Origin: Schistocerca nitens
Taxonomy: Eukaryota; Arthropoda; Insecta; Orthoptera; Acrididae
Direction: 5' to 3'
NCBI RefSeq assembly: GCF_023898315.1
Contig: NC_064617.1
Location: 715,377,202-715,441,201, forward strand
DNA: 64,000 nt
The translations under genes and the position numbers were made by a program. Position 1 is the stretch's first letter, and every line of letters begins with the position of its first letter. The notes under the pieces were generated by a model. The model was not told the DNA's origin. It saw only the letters and a program-made list of their open reading frames with translations, and did no database searches. This document shows positions 41,946-54,243 of this stretch, piece by piece.

Positions 41946-42582
41946 GTTAAACTTGGCATTTTCTCAAACTGAAGGCATTGCTACCGATAAATGCCAGATT
42001 CTTTTTCTGCTCTGCCGTTAAGATGTTGAATAATATTTGCCATCTTTCGTCACAGGTATTTTTTCAGGTCAATTCCTTTGTAGTTTTATGGATTTTGCCT
42101 TCTTTGTAGTCTATTCGTCCTTTCTGCACCAATTTTCTCTATCAATAGATCGCTGCCCCATGTTGATTGTCTTAACATATTACCTACAATCTCATTTAAC
42201 TCATTTGTTTCCTGTGCTCCTCTCAGCTCATCTTCATTGGTTATTTTTTAGCCGAAAATATTTGTAGCATACGTTTCCAGCTCAACTTTTCGAAGGCCAT
42301 AATTTTATGTTTGTCAGCTTGTAGTAAGGTCTAGCTTACAGACGCGCATGCTGGTATACTCCAGATGAAGTTACTGATGAAGCGTGTTGTCGTCTTCACG
42401 GATGTACTTTTTTATAATATTGTCTCTGATATTCGGTTCATAGTTTTCTGGGTTTCTCGTTTGGCTGGTGACAGTACCGATGAGATTTAACCCCTGGGGG
42501 TGGGGCTAGCGTAAGGAAAGCATCTCATGCAAAGCATAGCTCTGGAACACTCCGAGCAATGTCTGCCATATGTGGTGTACAT
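41946..42582. other. Unassigned AT-rich sequence
   Basis: No gene or element recognised. Confidence 0.45.
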
Positions 42583-43473
42583 TTTAAGTAGGCTGTTTAG
42601 GTTCAAAATGGTTCAAATGGCTCTGAGCACTAGGCGACTTAACTTCTGAGGTCATCAGTCGCCTAGAACTTAGAACTAATTAAACCTAACTAACCTAAGG
42701 ACATCACACACATCCATGCCCGAGGCAGGATTCGAACCTGCGACCGTAGCGGTCGCTTGGCTCCAGACTGTAGCGCCTAGAACCGTACGGCCGGCCACTC
42801 ATGCCGGCAGCCTCCTTAGGTTTTTATGTTGGCAACGTCACGTAGCGCTTCGTATGAAAATCACTGGCTGTGCTGTGTGTAGTCTGTGGCTGGTTGGCAT
42901 TGTTCTAATATTCGCTATTGTAGTGCTGGGCAGTTGGATGAGAAAAGCGCGTAGCATTGCGCAGTTGGAGGTGAGCCGCCAGCAGTGGTGGATGTGGGGA
43001 GAGAGATGGCGGAGTTTTTAGAGCGGATGATCTGGACGTGTGTCCATCAGAAAGAGAAAATATGTAAGACTGGATGTCATGAAGTGATATATACATTGTT
43101 TGTTCTCTATCAAAATCTTTCATTTGCTAAGTATGCCTATCAGTAGTTAGTGCATTCAGTAGTTAGAATCTTTTATTTAGCTGGCAGTATTGGCGCTCGC
43201 TGTACTGCAGTAGTTCGAGTAACGAAGATTTTTGTGAGGTAAGTGATTTATGAAAGGTATAGGTTATTGTTAGTCAGGCCCATTCTTTTGTAGGGATTAT
43301 TGAAAGTCAGATTGCGTTGCGCTAAAAATATTGGGTGTCAGTTTAGTGATGATCAGAATAAGTAAAGAGAGAGATGTTCGAGTACGTCCAGTTTTGCTCA
43401 TCTGTTTGAAAATCAAAAACGTAAGAGGTTTATCAGCACAGTAATTCATTAATTTTTCGGAGGGGATGTTTCA
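42583..43473 (+). repeat. Solo LTR related to the left LTR element, with SINE insertion
   Basis: TTTAAGTAGGCTGTTTAGG at the start, GCCGCCAGCAGTGGTGGATG in the middle and GGGGATGTTTCA at the end align in order with the 5' LTR at 6402-6985. Many substitutions and indels, no internal element on either side. No clear TSD. Confidence 0.88.
42604..42815 (-). mobile_element. SINE, type A, inside the solo LTR
   Basis: Short TSD TTAGGTT at 42597-42603 and 42816-42822. Full-length with standard head and tail; a few extra bases follow the head. Confidence 0.9.
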
Positions 43474-43532
43474 AAATAAGACTTATTATCTTAAAAAATG
43501 TTTATGAAACTTGGACGCCCCTAGTAGACTTA

Positions 43533-44642
43533 CACAGATGGACAAAAATATTGGAAACACCAGAACCACAACTCATTAGCATGCCTAATAACGTGTATGA
43601 AAACATTTGGCATTCAAAAAGAAGCTTCCAATGGTGTCGGAATGGATAATGTAGATCCTCTATGGTTCTCAACGGTATCTCACAGAATTCTTCCTGCAGA
43701 GTAGTAGCAAGTTCAGGTAACGATGATGGATGAAGACAGCAATCACGCAATCTTCTCTCCAAACTAGATCACAGAGACTCAATAAAATTGATGTGGCAAC
43801 CAGGGGAGGTGCGAAAAATTATCCCCGTGCTCACAACACCAGTCCTAGACGACGCGAGCTGTGTCAACGGGGGTCCTGCCTCTTGAAACACACCATCACT
43901 ATTGGGGAAGAAACGTTGTACCATGGCATTGACCTGATTAGCCAAAGTGGTAGCACAGTTCTTGACAGTAATGTGACCTTGCAGAATAGCCATGGGGCCA
44001 AAGGAACACACTAATATGGTTGCCCAAATTATCACTGAACCCTCTTCCATGTTTCACTCCTGGTAGGTAACTCGGCCAGAAATTGGAAACAACGTGAAAA
44101 AAGGCTCATCCTTACGGACATCTGCATCACTGAAGAGTGGTTATGGAACCCATGCTCGTCCTGCAATTCCCAGCATATATGGAGCTCTCTTCGTGTTGTT
44201 TTGGTGATGACAGAGTTCGTGAGTGAAGCATTCAGTTCTGCAGTAAGTTTTGCAGCAGTTGTCCTCTTATTTAATGGCAATCCGTCACGATCACTCGACA
44301 CACACTTTTGTCCGCGTTGTGACTTAGCGGATGGTGTCTTTCCGCTTTCCATGCACTGTGCCTCTTGAAACACCCAACACTTCGGCTACCTTGGTTACGG
44401 AAGCATCCACCACATGAGCCCCAACAATTTGGCCACGTTCGAATGCAGCCAGCTCCTACACAATGGACTCAACTGCACAGAACTTTAGTCTGACCACGCC
44501 AGACAATTGCAACATTGAGGACATTGCACAGCTGCCGTTCGTGGTCAAATACAATAGTGCCACCTTCAAGCGTTGCTAGCACCTGCATTTATGATCAGAC
44601 ACGCATTTCTCGCGATGTTTCCATATTTTTGTCCACCTCCTA
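43533..44642 (-). mobile_element. Tc1-like transposon, degraded
   Basis: Inverted ends share GGTGGACAAAAATAT / GATGGACAAAAATAT with TA at 43531-43532 and 44643-44644. Minus-strand translation shows VKHGRGF and SVFLWPHGY (GGGSVMIWG...GPM-type region), a decayed second-Asp region (VFQEAGPP), WLPHQF and LPELATTLQEEFCEIPLRTI near the C-terminus, all with frame breaks. Dead copy. Confidence 0.8.
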
Positions 44643-44716
44643 TACTTTATAATTCCTATGCTGTGTTTATAATTCTAAAAACTTGTAAATAAAGTTTGTT
44701 TTCACGCTATAGACTA

Positions 44717-45960
44717 CAGGGTGGTCCATTGATCGTGGCCGGGCCAAATATCTCACGAAATAAGCGTCAAACGAAAAAACTACGAGGAACGAAACTTGTC
44801 TAGCTTGAAGGGGGAAACCAGATGGCGCTATGGTTGGTCCGCTAGATGGCGCTGCCATAGGTTAAACGGATATCAACTGCGTTTTTTTAAAAAAATAGGA
44901 ACCCCCATTTTTATTACATATTCGTGTAGTACGTAAGTAGATATGAATGTTTCAGTTGGATCACTTTTTTCGCTTTGTGATAGATGGCGCTGTAATAGTC
45001 ACAAACAAATGACTCACAATTTTAGACGAACACTTGGTAACAGGTAGGTTTTTTTAAATTAAAATACAGAACGTAGGTACGTTTCAACATTTTATTTTGC
45101 TTGTTCCAATGTGATACATGTACCTTTGTGAACTTATCATTTCTGAGAACGCACGGTGTTACAGCGTGATTACCTGTAAATACCACATTAATGCAATAAA
45201 TGCTCAAAATGATGTCCGTCAACTTCAATGCATTTGGCAATACATGTAACGACATTCCTTTCAACAGCGAGTAGTTCGCCTTCCGTAATGTTCGCACATG
45301 CATTGACAATGCGCTGATGCATGTTGTCAGACGTTGTCGGTGGACCACGATAGCAAATATTCTTCAACTTTCCCCACAGAAAGAAATCCGGGGACGTCAG
45401 TTCCGGTGAACGTGCGGCCATGGTATGGTGCTTCGACGACCAATCCACCTGTCATGAAACATGTTATTCAATACCGCTTCAACCGCACGCGAGCTATGTG
45501 CCGGACATCCATCATGTTGGAAGTACATCGCCATTCTGTCATGCAGTGAAACATCTTGTAGTAACGTCGGTACAACATTGCGTAGAAATCAACATACATT
45601 GCACCATTTAGATTGCCATCGACAAAATGGGGGCCAATTATCCTTCCTTCCATAATGCCGCACCATATATTAACCCGCGAAGGTCGCTGATGTTCCACTT
45701 ATCGCAGCCATCGTGGATTTTCCGTTGCCCAGTAGTGCATATTATGTCGCTTTACGTTAGCGCTGTTGGTGAATGACGCTTCGTCACTAAATAGAACGCG
45801 TGCAAAAAATCTGTCATCGTCCCGTAATTTCTCTTGTGCCCAGTGGCAGAACTGTACACGACGATCAACAGCACAGGCCAGAGCATTTCAGGAATTTCAT
45901 TGTCGACGAAACCATTGCCCCCAGACGCTGCTTTATGGCAGGGTGACTTGTCATGTTAAT
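44717..45960 (-). mobile_element. Mariner-superfamily transposon, one end missing
   Basis: Left end CAGGGTGGTCCATTGATCGT preceded by TA (44715-44716). Minus-strand transposase pieces: RVNIWCGIMEGRIIGPHFVD near 45670, a decayed FQHDGCPAH-type region near 45510, then SPELTSPDFFLWGKLKNICY near 45410 carrying the third catalytic Asp, and GELLAVERNVVTCIAKCIEV to 45188. The N-terminal half and the right inverted repeat are absent; homology ends near 45960. Confidence 0.8.
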
Positions 45961-46104
45961 AAAAAAAATCGTAGCCACCGCACTGTTCCTCTAATGTACA
46001 CAGTACACACTGCTGTTGCTGTCAAATGCATTCATATCCTTCCGCATTTAGCGTTTTGTTAAAGGCCTACCTTAACCATTAGCCGAGCGGTCTAGGGCGC
46101 TGCA

Positions 46105-46300
46105 AATGGTTCAAATGGCTCTGAGCACTATGGGACTTAACATCTGTGGTCATCAGTCCCCTAGAACTTAGAACTACTTAAACCTAACTAACCTAAGGAC
46201 ATCACACACATCCATGCCCGAGGCAGGATTGGAACCTGCGACCGTAACAGTCGCGCGGTTCCGGACTGCGCGCCTAGAACCGCTAGACCACCGCGGCCGG
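46105..46300 (-). mobile_element. SINE, type A, nested in a type C SINE
   Basis: TSD CTAGGGCGCTGCA / CTAAGGCGCTGCA at 46092-46104 and 46301-46313, lying in the tRNA head of the host SINE. Confidence 0.95.
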
Positions 46301-46366
46301 CTAAGGCGCTGCAGTCATGGACTGTGCGGCTGGTCCCGGCGGAGGTTCGAGCCCTCCCTCGGGCAT

Positions 46367-46368
<2 letters not shown>

Positions 46369-46420
<52 letters not shown>
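46369..46420. repeat. (GT)n microsatellite
   Basis: About 26 units; expanded from the short GT run found in other type C SINEs after GGGCATGG. Confidence 0.95.
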
Positions 46421-46422
<2 letters not shown>

Positions 46423-46604
46423 TTAGGATAATTTAGGTAAAGTAGTGTGTAACCTTAGGGACTAATGACCTTAGCAGTTAAGTCCCATAAGATTTCACAC
46501 ACATTTTAACAACACCTACCTTAACCACGAAAAACATCCCCTTGCTGTAACATCACGACCACCGAATTTCACTGTAGCACTACACATCATGGCAGTTAGC
46601 GTTC

Positions 46605-46718
46605 GCCGGCTGGGGTGTCTGATCGCTTCTAGGCGCTACAGATAGGTTTAAGTAGTTCTAAGTTCTAGTACTGATGACCTCATAAGTTAAGTCCCATAGT
46701 GCTCAGAGCCATTTGAAC
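46605..46718 (+). mobile_element. SINE, type A, internally deleted
   Basis: TSD CAGTTAGCGTTC / CAGTTAACGTTC at 46593-46604 and 46719-46730. Most of the head after CTACAG is missing, fused to the tail. Confidence 0.9.
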
Positions 46719-46730
46719 CAGTTAACGTTC

Positions 46731-47361
46731 TCCAGGTATTCGCGGAAGGCTAGCTGGCCTTATGGTAGCACTTCGGAACTCACGAGTGAATTCTTCCTCT
46801 CATTTCATGAAATTTTTTACGACTACTCTCTTCAGTGTTTGCCGCTCTCTCTCTCCTTCAGTACACGAAGTCTACGTGATCTTGAGTTCACTGTGGTTGT
46901 TCCTTCTCGTTGCCATTTCACGGTCACATCACCAATAGTCAACTAGGTCAGCGTAAGAAGAACTGAAATGTCCCTTATGTACTTGTTACTCGTGTGACAT
47001 CCAGTGACTAGTCAATGTTCGAAAGTCACTGATCCCACCTAGCAGACCTATTATGCCGTTATTGCTGCTTCTCTACTGACGACGCCGTACTCCCCGCTTC
47101 CTTTTATACTGGCGGGTCTCTCTTGACATCTGATGATCATTTCCGCAATACCTAGAGATGTCCGCATCCTTTTTATCACATAGAGTACCGATATGAAAAT
47201 GGTCTAGCGCACAGCGTCGAAAGCTCGGTAATGTTGTTAGAGCGTGATACTGTTGTATCTAAACACTTCACAACGCTAGAAAATTTCAGTCAAATGTGTT
47301 TAGGAGATACAAAGAATCGACGCTTGATGCATGATTTGGCAGTTGACCCTCAAAATTAACA
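46731..47361. other. Unassigned sequence
   Basis: No gene or element recognised. Confidence 0.45.
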
Positions 47362-47363
47362 TA

Positions 47364-48037
47364 CAGGGCCATCAAAAAGTCAGTATAAATTTGAAAACTT
47401 AATAAACCACGGAATAATGTAGATAGAGAGGTAAAAATTGACACACATGCTTGGAATGACATGGGGTTTTATTAGAACCAAAAAAAAAAACAAAGTTCAC
47501 ATAATGTCCGACAGATGGCGCGTGATAGATCTCTTGCACGTGTCGTTTGGTGATGATCGTGTGCTCAGCTGCCACTTTCGTCATGCTTGGCCTCCCAGGT
47601 CCCCAGACCTCAGTCCGTGCGATTATTGGCTTTGGGGTTACCTGAACTCGCAAGTGTATCGTGATCGACCGACATCTCTAGGGATGCTGAAAGACAACAT
47701 CCGACGCCAATGCCTCACCATAACTCCGGACATGCTTTACAGTGCTGTTCACAACATTATTACTCGACTACAGCTATTGTTGAGGAATCATGGTGGACAT
47801 ACTGAGCATTTCCTGTAAAGAACATCATGTTTGCTTCGTCTTACTTTGTTATGGTAATTATTGCTATTCTGATCAGATGAGGCGCCATCTGTCGGACATT
47901 TTTAGAACTTTTGTATTTTTTTTGTCTTATAAAACCCCATGTCATTCCAAACATGTGTGTCAATTTGTATTTCTCTATCTACATTATTCTGTGATTTATT
48001 CAGTTTTCAAATTTATACTGACTTTTTGATCACAAGG
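47364..48037 (+). mobile_element. Mariner-like deletion derivative with long terminal inverted repeats
   Basis: Ends match in inverted orientation over about 115 bp (CATCAAAAAGTCAGTATAAA left; the same string reversed near 48011-48030), with TA at 47362-47363 and 48038-48039. Further inverted strings include CATGGGGTTTTAT. Only 674 bp long. The middle encodes a transposase C-terminus, RSPDLSPCDYWLWGYL from about 47590 to 47818, with the third catalytic Asp; the first two catalytic regions are deleted. Confidence 0.85.
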
Positions 48038-48099
48038 TATATAACGCAATGCGCATAAAAGGCGAAAAAGCCATTATTATATGACTACGAGAGTTCAGA

Positions 48100-48690
48100 A
48101 ACATCACTGGAAGCTGTCACATTTATTAAATATTTTGAAGTATGTGTACGTGGCGATATACAGTCGAGAGACATCATGAAATTAATTGCAAGAAAGGAAG
48201 ATGCCAGACAGTATCAGTGCAAGAACCCCGAGGAAGTGCAGTCCACATAGGAGGCAGCTTATAATACCCTTCTCTAACGATACATCAGTATTGCTTCTCG
48301 GTCTTGGATCCTTCTGAGAAATGATTAGTAGAGAAAGTAGCAATCAGTGCGTTTACTACAAGGTTCGTCCGCAAGCGCGAAGCGTCACAGAGATGCTCAG
48401 CCGACTCCAGTGGCAGACGTTACAGGAGAGGCGTTGTGTATCAACGTGAGGCTCGTTTGCTGCAAAAATTCCGCGAGAGCACTTTCTTGAAACAGTCAAG
48501 CAATACATTGCTTCTACGTAATGGCCACGAAACTATAATTTTCGAGCCTACACGGAGGCTTATCAACAACCATTGTTCGTGGGCACCATTTGCGACTAGA
48601 ACAGGACAGACGGAAAAGTGACAGTGGTTGCAAAAGTACTCTCCACCACATATCATACGGTGGCTTGTATAGTGAAGAAATAGATGTATG
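48100..48690 (+). mobile_element. CR1/jockey-like LINE 3' relic
   Basis: Decayed translation: SVTEMLSRLQWQTLQERRCV near 48390-48440, then FRESTFL, then HGGLSTTIV-type and SDSGCKSTLHH regions near 48615-48650, matching in order the C-terminal end of an arthropod LINE. Stops and frame breaks throughout. Confidence 0.65.
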
Positions 48691-48958
48691 AGGTAGCTGT
48701 GGGAGTTCCAGAAATTATCACCTCTTGGCAGTAATATGAATGAAAATAGACACCAGGAGTAAGCTTATGCATAGGAATACAAAAGAAACATCGGATTTTA
48801 CGAGGGTGTATCCTTTACATTCATGAACACAAACAAAACCTAGGGCTGCTTATTATAATTTACCTTTCATAGATGTTTAGCGTGCCGTCCACTAGATGCA
48901 CGACAAACATATCTGTCACACCCATCCCTTACTTTTGCGAACGTCTATGAGGTTACTA

Positions 48959-50364
48959 CACTACTGGTCATTAAAATTGCTAGACCATGAAGATGACGTG
49001 CTACAGACGCGAAATTTAACCGACAGGAAGAAGATGCTGTGATATGGAAATGATTATCTTTTCAGAGCATTCACACAAGGTTGGCGCCGGTGGCGACATC
49101 TACAACGTGCTGACATGAGGAAAGTTTCCAACCGATTTCTCATACACAAACAGCAGTTAACCGGCGTTGCCTGGTGAAACGTTGTTGTGATGCCTCGTGT
49201 AAGGAGGAGAAACGCGTACCATCACGTTTCAGATTTTGATCAAGGTGGGATTGTAGCCTATCACGATTGTGGTTTATCATATCGCGACACTGCTGCTCGC
49301 GTTGGTCGAGATCCAATGACTGTTAGCAGAATACGGAATCGGTGGGTTCAGAAGAGTAATGCGGAACGCCGTGCTGGATCCCAACGGCCTCTATCACTAG
49401 CAGTCGAGATGACAGGCATCTTATACGCATGGCTGTAACTGATCGTGTAGCCACGTCTCGATCCCTGAGTCAACCGTTGGGGACGTTTGCAAGACAACAA
49501 CCATCTGCACGAACAGTTCGACGACGTTTGCAGCAGCATGGACGATCAGCTCGGAGACCATGGCTGCGGTTACCCTTGACGCTGCATCACAGACAGGAGC
49601 GCCTGCGACTGTGTACTCAACGACGAACCTAGGTGCACGAATGGCAAAACGTCATTTTTTCAGATGAATCCAGGTTCTGTTTACAGCATCATGATGGTCG
49701 CATCCCTGTTTGGCGACATCACGGTGAACGCACATTGGAAGCGTGTATTCGTCATCGCCATACTGGCGTATCACCCGGCGTGATGGTATGTGGTGCCATT
49801 GGTTACAAGTCTCGGTCACCACTTGTTTGCATTGACGGCACTTTGGACAGTGGACGTTAAATTTCAGATGTGTTACGACCCGTGGCTCTACCCTTCATTC
49901 GATCCCTACGAAAGCCTACATTTGAGCAGGATAATGCACGACCGCATGTTGCAGGTCCTGTACGGGCCTTCCTTGATACAGAAAATGTTCGACTGCTGCC
50001 CTGGCCAGCACTTTCTTCAGATCTCTCACCGATTGAAAACGTCTGGTCAATGGTGGCCGACCAACTGCCTCGTTACAATACGCCAGTCACTACTCTTGAT
50101 GAACTGTGGTATCGTGTTGAAGCTGCGTGGGCAGCTGTACCTGTAAACGCCATCCAAGCTCTGTTTGACCCAATGCCCAGGCGTATCAAGGTCGTTATTA
50201 CGGCCAGAGGAGTTTGTTCTGCGTACTGATTTCTCGGGATCTATGCATCCAAATTCCGTGAAAATGTAATGACATGTCAGTTCTAGTATAGTATATTTGT
50301 CCAATGAATACCCATTTATCATCTGCATTTCTTCTTGGTGTAGCAATTTTAATGGCCAATAGTG
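48959..50364 (+). mobile_element. Tc1-like transposon, family T1, copy 2
   Basis: Left CACTACTGGTCATTAAAATT and right AATTTTAATGGCCAATAGTG inverted repeats; TA at 48957-48958 and 50365-50366. Same length and layout as 17835-19240. Confidence 0.94.
49187..50229 (+). pseudogene. Tc1-like transposase with shared and private lesions
   Basis: Starts MMPRVRRRNAYHHVSDFDQG. It has the same one-base deletion as copy 1 near 49392 (242 bases between the two frame starts in both copies) and the same TAA at 49858-49860 (identical offset). A further TAG at 49630-49632 is private. FSDESRF and LSPIENVW are present; the second motif reads EQDNARPH. C-terminus reads GVCSAY where copy 1 has GGCSGY. As in copy 1, all three acidic residues remain despite the broken frame. 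Confidence 0.93.
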
Positions 50365-50366
50365 TA

Positions 50367-51540
50367 CATTCATTGCTGTCGCTATGTGGTCATTCACTCA
50401 GAAGGGGAGACGCGTAGACAGTCTTTGACAGAGCAGTATCATGGTGCAAAAGTCACTTTATTGGGGCAGCGTAATTAACGTAAGATGGAACTAAATAAGG
50501 ACGTCGGGAAACCATATAAAGCGGCATGGACGTTCCAGTTTAAGTAAACTTGGGATTCGGCTCTCAATTTATTGGAATGTCGGCGGCCATCTTATCCATA
50601 AGAGACGGAAAACCCTGAGAGAATATGTTTTGCAGACAAATGTACGAGCACCAAAGAGGTATAGGGATCTGAATGCTAAAGTAAGTCCTGCGACAGCAAC
50701 AAAACGCCAGTCTAGCTGGAGTCTAGGCAGCGTGTACGTATGACCCAATACCTCTCAGGGCACCCGGAGAAGAACATCCTGCAGAAAAATGGATTCAACA
50801 GCTCGGCTGAGCTCCCCTTTAATTAGTCACGTCGAGAAAACCTGGGAGAGCACAAGCGTTTAACACTGTATAATAGTCAGGCCATATTCGCATTGTGCAG
50901 TTTGTAACACCTTTTCGTATTGTGTTTAACATCAAATTTTACCACTTAATAGACAGAAGGCGAGCCATGATGTCTAGGACTCATTTGCTTCTGAAAACAT
51001 CTTGGATGCGACAGTAATTGACAAACACTGCATTAATATCAACCTGCTGATAACTGTTTGATCGTTAAAAAGCGTATAAATACGTCTGGCTGGTTAAAAA
51101 GCCTTGTATTATGCAGACAAGAAGATGGCGAACTGGGGATAGTGCGGCAACAGGTTCCACGATATACGGAATCTCATACGATCTGTACGAGCCCTGACCA
51201 AAACGTATAAAATGGTAGGTTTTTGGAAATACAGCGCGATTGATATTAATATTAAGACATGTTTCGAACGTAAGTATGCGAGCACATAATGAACGAAGTC
51301 AGAGAAGCGCTGCTGGGACTGTAGAGGTAGAGATAGCTCGCAGTCGATAAGTCACGTTCGGTAATTTACAGTGTCCGTAAACAAATGAAACTCTGACAAA
51401 TGTTTCGAAGAACTTACTTATATCCCAGTGTCGGAAGATACGCGCTACGGTTAAACAATCACAGTGGGTGCGTAGTGGCGGCGTGGTAGTCTCGCAGCAA
51501 TTCACTAAAGTATGTTTTCAGTGGATGGAAGAACGGAGAA
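50367..51540. other. Unassigned sequence
   Basis: About 1.2 kb with no long ORF or recognised repeat. Confidence 0.45.
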
Positions 51541-52110
51541 CCTGCGGGCCAAGGTAACAGAAGAGGACCACCTGTAGCGAGGTAGGTCAAGACAGCACAG
51601 GCTGAGGCCGCATTGCGTTATCTTCATGGAAGATAACGTCACGGAAATTTCTAAGGCAGGGTACGGCCACCGGCCTTAATACTTCAAAAATATGATGCCT
51701 ATCATGCAGATTACTGGCCATGCGAACCAGAGGTGATCCAGTAGCATCCCATACCATCACGCCTGGGTCCGTACGACGATGACGAATGCTAGGCTCTTTA
51801 TCGTCAGAGCCTCACACACTAAACATATATCGTGATAGTGTACGGAGAAACTGGACTTTTCTGACAATTCAGCGCGTGTCACTAGTGTCCGGTGTTTCTT
51901 CTCTGCTGGCCGGTGCGCCCCTCTCTGCTGCCACGTGAAGGGAGGCTGCAACACAGGCCGCCATGCTGACATTCGGTGGTGCTGCTGACATCACTGAACT
52001 GCCCCTGTGTAGGTAACTTCTCGCAAACCGTGGCGCGCGTTACAGTACGTGACCCTACACGCCTTACGAGCAACAGCAGCCGTCTCCGGCGGGAAGCGAG
52101 TTGCTATTTC
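51540..52110 (-). pseudogene. Tc1-like transposase relic without visible ends
   Basis: Minus-strand order: MSAWRPVLQPPFTWQQRGAH at about 51972, a decayed SDESRF region, PGVMVWDATGSPLVRM near 51760, HIFEVLRPVAVPCLRNF, then FHEDNAMRP near 51625, which holds the second catalytic Asp. The Glu region and both inverted repeats were not found. Old and inactive. Confidence 0.7.
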
Positions 52111-52785
52111 AGACGTATTTAATTATATTCTTGACTCCGCGTTTAAACGCATGCAGGGTCTCGGTAGCACTCGACATAGTTAAAAACTTTAGTGGGTACT
52201 TTTTCATTTACACATTGATTTCCCGTGGACTTGCACGGAGCCGAGCGTTCGCCGAAGCGTGGCGGACAAGCCGACTAGCGTGTCGTCACAAGTTCGTTGT
52301 AAGGCCCGTATTTCTCCTGGTGCATACACTCAAGGTATGTAACGTGGCTGTACGATAGTGTACGGCCGAGCGAATGTTCTGTTCGTCCTCTTGGACGCTG
52401 ACTGCCCGAAGCCGCGCAGATATTCTGCACGGCGTTTGCTAAGGCCCTCCTCAACCCTATAGACTCCATGTTCACGTCACAACCGAGGGATCCGGACAAA
52501 TACAGGTAACAATATCGCAGAACGATAAACCGCAGTCTCTATAGACTGCCATCGCACAGTTATCGAATTCCGATACATGCTAACGGATGTTACTCCTTCT
52601 TACCCGAGGCATAACATAAACTTCCCACAAATAACCAACAGCTAAAAGTGGTTTCTGAATAGGGTGACCAACTCTCGCGTATTTCCCGGAATATCCGGTA
52701 TTATAGCAATATTTTTTAATCCTCCCAGATCCCTCATCGACCGTTTGTATATCTCGTATATTTCTTCAGTGATCACTGCTGTAAA
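52111..52785. other. Unassigned sequence
   Basis: No gene or element recognised; moderately GC-rich from 52230 to 52500. Confidence 0.45.
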
Positions 52786-52993
52786 TACACTCATGCTCAT
52801 AAGTTATGGATAATTGCAGAATGTGGTGCCACACAACGTGGCACTACACAAAACTGGCACTAACAGCATAGGCACATAGGGAACAGACACGACACTGATC
52901 TGTAAGTACACGTTATTGGTGATAAGTTGAGAAAACCGTCCCGAAACACTTGTGCTACAAAACGCCACTGTTTCCTGCGCATGTACATCGACA

Positions 52994-54243
52994 TCAATAT
53001 GGGATATAATCACCATGCACACGTACACAGGCCGCACAACGGGTTGGCATACTCTGGATCAGGTGGTCGAACAGCTGCTGGGGTATAGCCTCCCATTCTT
53101 GCACCAGTGCCTGTCGGAGCTCCTGAAGTGTCGTAAGGGTTTGAAGACGTGCCGCGATACGTCTACCGAGAGCATCCCAGACGTGCTCGATGGGGTTTAG
53201 GTCTGGAGAACAGGAAGGCCACACCATTCGCCTGATATCTTCTGTTTCAAGGTACTCCTCCACGATGGCAGCTCGGTGGGGTCGTGCGTTATCATCCGTC
53301 AGGAGGAAGGTAGGACTTAATGCACCCCTGAAAAGGCGGACATACTGGTGCAAAATAACGTCCCGATACACCTGACCTGTTACTGTTCCTCTGTCAAAGA
53401 CATGCAGGGGTGTACGTGCACCAATCATAATCCCAACCGACACCATCAAACCACGACCTCCATACAGGTCCCTTTCAAGGACATTAAGGGGTTGGTATCT
53501 GGTTCCTGGTTCACGCCAGATGAAAACCCGGCGAGACTCACTGTGCAGACTATACCTGGACTCGTCCGTGAACATAACCTGGGACCACTGTTCCAATGAC
53601 CATGTACTGCGTTCTTGACACCAGACTTTACGGGCTCTCCTGCGACCAGGGGTCTGTGGAATGCACCTTGCACGTCTCTGGGCGAATAAACCATGTCTGT
53701 TCAGTCAAATGGCTCTGAGCACTATGGGACTTAACATCTATGGTCATCAGTCCCCTAGAACTTAGAACTACTTAAACCTAACTAACCTAAGGACAGCACA
53801 CAACACACAGCCATCACGAGGCAGAGAAAATCCCTGACCCCGCCGGGAATCGAACCCGGGAACCCGGGCGTGGGAAGCGAGAACGCTACCGCACGACCAC
53901 GAGATGCGGGCTGTCTGTTCAGTCGTCTGTAGACTGTGTGTCTGGAGACAACTGTTCCAGTGGCTGCGGTAAGGTCCCGAGCAAGGCTACCTGCAGTACT
54001 CCGAGGCCGTCTGCGGGCACTGATGGTGAGATATCGGTCCTCTTGTGGTGTTGTACACTGTGAACGTCCCGTACTGTAGCGCCTGAACACGTTTCCTGTC
54101 TATTGGAATAGTTACCATAATCTTGAGATCACACTTTGTGGCACACGGAGGTCCCGTGCTACGACCTGCTGTGTTTGACCAACCTCCAGTCGCCCTTGTA
54201 TTCTACGCCTCGTATCATCATCAATATGTGTTCTTTGAGCCAT
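52994..54243 (-). pseudogene. Tc1-like transposase, two stops plus SINE insertion
   Basis: Begins MAQRTHIDDDTRRRIQGRLE at 54243, with a helix-turn-helix (QQVVARDLRVPQSVISRLW). Two nonsense codons follow within about ten codons (near 54112 and 54100). The second DNA-binding part, RRRPRSTAGSLARDLTAATG, reads to RRLNRQ, where a type B SINE is inserted. After the SINE a 200-codon open segment from MEQWSQVMFTDESRYSLHSE to the end HGDYIPY carries all three catalytic residues: FTDESRY, TDDNARPH and LNPIEHVW, spaced by 34 residues. The catalytic half is thus intact though disconnected from its DNA-binding half. Confidence 0.92.
53707..53911 (-). mobile_element. SINE, type B, full length
   Basis: Perfect 13-bp TSD TGTCTGTTCAGTC at 53694-53706 and 53912-53924, in transposase coding sequence. 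The most complete type B copy here: head GCATCTCGTGGTCGTGCGGT on the minus strand. Confidence 0.96.

Larger units (their letters stand above)
46079..46514 (+). mobile_element. SINE, type C, interrupted by a type A SINE
   Basis: Perfect 13-bp TSD CCTACCTTAACCA at 46066-46078 and 46515-46527. Its head is split at 46104/46301 by the type A copy. The few 5'-most head bases are missing. Confidence 0.95.

Noticed and set aside
42583..43473. Full LTR element at the second LTR copy
   Set aside because: No internal sequence or second LTR on either side, so a solo LTR is the simpler call.
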